Source: JANWYT01 sp034437555
Lineage (GTDB): Bacteria; Chloroflexota; Anaerolineae; Aggregatilineales; Phototrophicaceae
Direction: 5' to 3'
Assembly: GCA_034437555.1 (NCBI GenBank)
Contig: DAOTTQ010000018.1
Span: forward strand, 9,788-73,787
DNA length: 64,000 nucleotides
This document shows, piece by piece, positions 62,166 through 64,000 of the stretch. The notes below the pieces were generated by a model. It was given only the letters and a program-made list of their open reading frames with translations, had not been told where the DNA came from and ran no database searches. The position numbers and the translations under genes are program-made. Position 1 is the stretch's first letter. Every line of letters begins with the position of its first letter.

Positions 62166-63054
62166 TGCCGTCATTAAAAAAGTCATCCTAAAGGCACTTA
62201 AAAGTGAGGATTATCACGCCGAGATTTTGTCACTCATCAACACCAACTTTATGGAATATGCAATTGACTTTTTCGGACGAGTGGCACAGGCTAAACTTAG
62301 AAATGATACGATTGGTACAGATTGGCACAAAAAAGAATTTGTTACCAACCCATCCCTTAGTTCTAAGGAGATGATTATTAACTCTGGACTAAATCGAAAA
62401 ACTGTTGACAATAGTTTTGGCTCTAGTAGTAGAGAAGTGGTTTTAGAAGTTATTCCCGAATATTACGATACCCTTCGTAGCTCTATTCACGATTTAGCCA
62501 TTAACAATCAAGACATCGACATCACCCTAACGATTAAATTTCGCGGTGTCAGTGTAGACCTCAACATCACAGAAAGCCTGATTGTTATCAACACGCTTGC
62601 TGTTAAACGCGCAGAATTGCGTGGCGGTGCATGGAGTACCACAGGCAAAAGTGTAGAAAAATACCTTATGCTAACGCTCTGTTACCTCTTTGAAGTACCA
62701 CCTCAACACTATGATCTTAGAGGTTTAACAAGCGAAAACAGAGAGGTCGATTTTTTCATCATCTCAGAGAACGGTGAAAGGCATTTTTGTGAGGTAAAAC
62801 TCATGGGTAAGGGAAACCCTGAAAGTGCTGATGCTGTTATCGCTAGGGATAGTGCTATCTTTATAGCTGACTCACTCTCAGATGCTAATAAAGTCCAATT
62901 GAGCAGACGTAGGGTCTATTGGGTAGAGTTGCGTTCACCTGAAGGTTATAGAAAGTTCTATGATGTTCTTCTAAACTTAAGCATACCCGCAGAGCCGTTT
63001 GACAGTAGCTTAGACGAAGCACTAGAGCGCATTTTTGGAATTATATTCGAGTAA
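62152..63054 (+). CDS. Type II restriction endonuclease, CfrBI-like (PD-(D/E)XK)
   Basis: 300 residues, GTG start at 62152 inside the methyltransferase end. The catalytic core is REVDFFIISENGERHFCEVKLMG: the Asp of VDFF and E-V-K of CEVK fit the PD-(D/E)XK metal-dependent nuclease active site. The overall arrangement resembles the CfrBI family, whose known member cuts CCWWGG and pairs with an N4-cytosine methyltransferase. That specificity is inference and was not tested. No control (C) protein gene was seen. Confidence 0.8.
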   Translation: MKLTDAVIKKVILKALKSEDYHAEILSLINTNFMEYAIDFFGRVAQAKLRNDTIGTDWHKKEFVTNPSLSSKEMIINSGLNRKTVDNSFGSSSREVVLEVIPEYYDTLRSSIHDLAINNQDIDITLTIKFRGVSVDLNITESLIVINTLAVKRAELRGGAWSTTGKSVEKYLMLTLCYLFEVPPQHYDLRGLTSENREVDFFIISENGERHFCEVKLMGKGNPESADAVIARDSAIFIADSLSDANKVQLSRRRVYWVELRSPEGYRKFYDVLLNLSIPAEPFDSSLDEALERIFGIIFE

Positions 63055-63083
63055 CCTCACACTTCATCAAAGGACGAGAACCC

Positions 63084-63902
63084 ATGAAATTAGTGACATA
63101 TCAAAAACGTGATGGCTCTTGGCAGGCGGGTGAACTGCGCGATGGCGCAATTCATAGCTTGGGTAATGTTAACCTGTTAGACATCATCATCAAAGGCGGT
63201 GAAGTCGATACCTCCGAGCAATTTAAGCTACAAGGCGCACCCAAAACCATGTATCCCTATCGCCCACCCAAAATTTTGTGTGTGGGGCGCAATTATCCCG
63301 AACATGCCGCCGAACTGGGCAACGAACTCCCCAAGAAACCTCTTATTTTCTCTAAGTTTAATACGGCGGTCATTGGCGATGGCGATAGCATACGTTGGCG
63401 CAAGGACATTACCCAACAAGTGGACTGGGAAGGCGAACTAGGCGTGGTGATTGGCAAGCGTGGCTTTAACATCCCCGAAGAAGAAGCCTATGAGCATGTG
63501 TTTGGCTATTTGCTGGCAAATGATGTAACGGCGCGTGACCTACAAGACAGCGACAAGCAATGGACGCGGGCAAAGGGCATGGACACATTTTGCCCTTTAA
63601 GTACGTGCGTGGTGACAAAAGATGACATCCTAGACCCGCACAACCTGACAATAGAAACGCATGTCAACGGGGAACGGGTGCAACACGGCAGCACGGGCGA
63701 GATGTTCTTCAAAATTCCGTTCCTGATTGCCTATTTATCGCGCACATTTACGCTAGAAAGTGGCGACCTTATCTTAACAGGCACGCCTGCGGGTGTGGGC
63801 AAGGGCATGACACCGCCACGCTTTTTACAGCACGGCGACACCGTAAGCGTGAGTATTGAAGAAATTGGCACACTCACCAATACCTGCATGGTAGAGGGCT
63901 AA
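63084..63902 (+). CDS. Fumarylacetoacetate hydrolase family protein
   Basis: 272 residues, AAGGA 9 bases before ATG 63084. Seen: the N-terminal MKLVTYQKRDGSW, core motif ILCVGRNYPEHAAELG, acidic metal ligands in DWEGELGVVIGKRG and the second metal region GYLLANDVTARDLQ, and the lid PFLIAYLS...LESGDLILTGTPAGVG. Members act on acylpyruvates or related 2-oxo acids with a metal. Substrate unknown. Confidence 0.92.
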   Translation: MKLVTYQKRDGSWQAGELRDGAIHSLGNVNLLDIIIKGGEVDTSEQFKLQGAPKTMYPYRPPKILCVGRNYPEHAAELGNELPKKPLIFSKFNTAVIGDGDSIRWRKDITQQVDWEGELGVVIGKRGFNIPEEEAYEHVFGYLLANDVTARDLQDSDKQWTRAKGMDTFCPLSTCVVTKDDILDPHNLTIETHVNGERVQHGSTGEMFFKIPFLIAYLSRTFTLESGDLILTGTPAGVGKGMTPPRFLQHGDTVSVSIEEIGTLTNTCMVEG

Positions 63903-64000
63903 AAGCACCTTGAGTTTAGGTTTTTGTAGAGTGCGCCTTGTGGCACTAAAAGCAATCGTGACGTGTTTAGGCGCGTGCGCCATTGGTCATAGTCGCCATC
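63903..64000. other. Window end, no confident feature
   Basis: The final 98 bases hold a weak hairpin with stem AGTGC/GCACT and a minus-strand frame open to the edge that ends in MTNGARA then TAA near 63968. That frame may be the 3' end of a convergent gene, but too little is present to call it. Confidence 0.3.

Overview
The window is 64 kb of bacterial chromosome, mostly coding, with genes on both strands in short operons. Protein styles point to Chloroflexota, probably class Anaerolineae: lipoproteins with long Thr/Pro linkers, a roadblock/V4R/receiver operon, a pyruvate:ferredoxin oxidoreductase paired with a dihydroorotate-dehydrogenase-like gene, an Ycf45-type R3H ATPase and many zinc-finger or membrane proteins of unknown role. 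This placement is inference from protein style; no rRNA or tRNA gene was seen. Shine-Dalgarno sites (AGGAG, GAGGA) and sigma70-like promoters (TTGACA/TATAAT, several with an extended -10) are easy to find.

Layout. 0.1-2.9 kb (minus): roadblock, V4R, receiver-pseudoGGDEF, nadE operon. 3.1-8.2 kb (minus): a lone 1,675-residue DUF4062-STAND ATPase with TPR-like helices and three tandem C-terminal repeats, the most unusual gene here. 8.3-15.3 kb: a decayed fragment, a secreted 5'-nucleotidase, folC, a CitE-like lyase, ppa, a Yip1-like membrane protein and the DHOD-like gene. 15.3-18.9 kb: nifJ (PFOR). 19-22.5 kb: repeat debris and small membrane proteins, one with an operator-rich promoter. 22.5-26.1 kb: a heterodimeric ABC exporter. 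26.3-28.9 kb: an FHA, ECF sigma, anti-sigma-like, trxB operon with a triplicated translation start. 29-41.4 kb: ftsH, S9 peptidase, PH-domain protein, trmD, lipoproteins, def, R3H ATPase, GNAT, Trm112-like, rsfS. 41.5-47.7 kb: lipoprotein PBP, amino-acid ABC transporter parts, flippase-like protein, exonuclease. 47.7-56.7 kb: AI-2E permease, CoxE-like VWA protein, psd/pssA, marR, peroxiredoxin-like protein, secreted metallopeptidase, phospholipase D. 56.9-63.9 kb: ppk, lipoprotein, hydrolase, a type II restriction-modification pair and an FAH-family enzyme.

Functional threads. Housekeeping is well represented (nadE, folC, ppa, ftsH, def, trmD, rsfS, psd, pssA, ppk). PFOR suggests ferredoxin-linked central metabolism. 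Two candidate defence loci stand apart from it: the STAND ATPase and the restriction-modification pair with a HEAT-fused methyltransferase. The FHA/sigma/anti-sigma/trxB operon resembles, by analogy only, the actinobacterial SigR-RsrA-thioredoxin circuit. All family assignments were made by reading motifs by eye; no database search was run.
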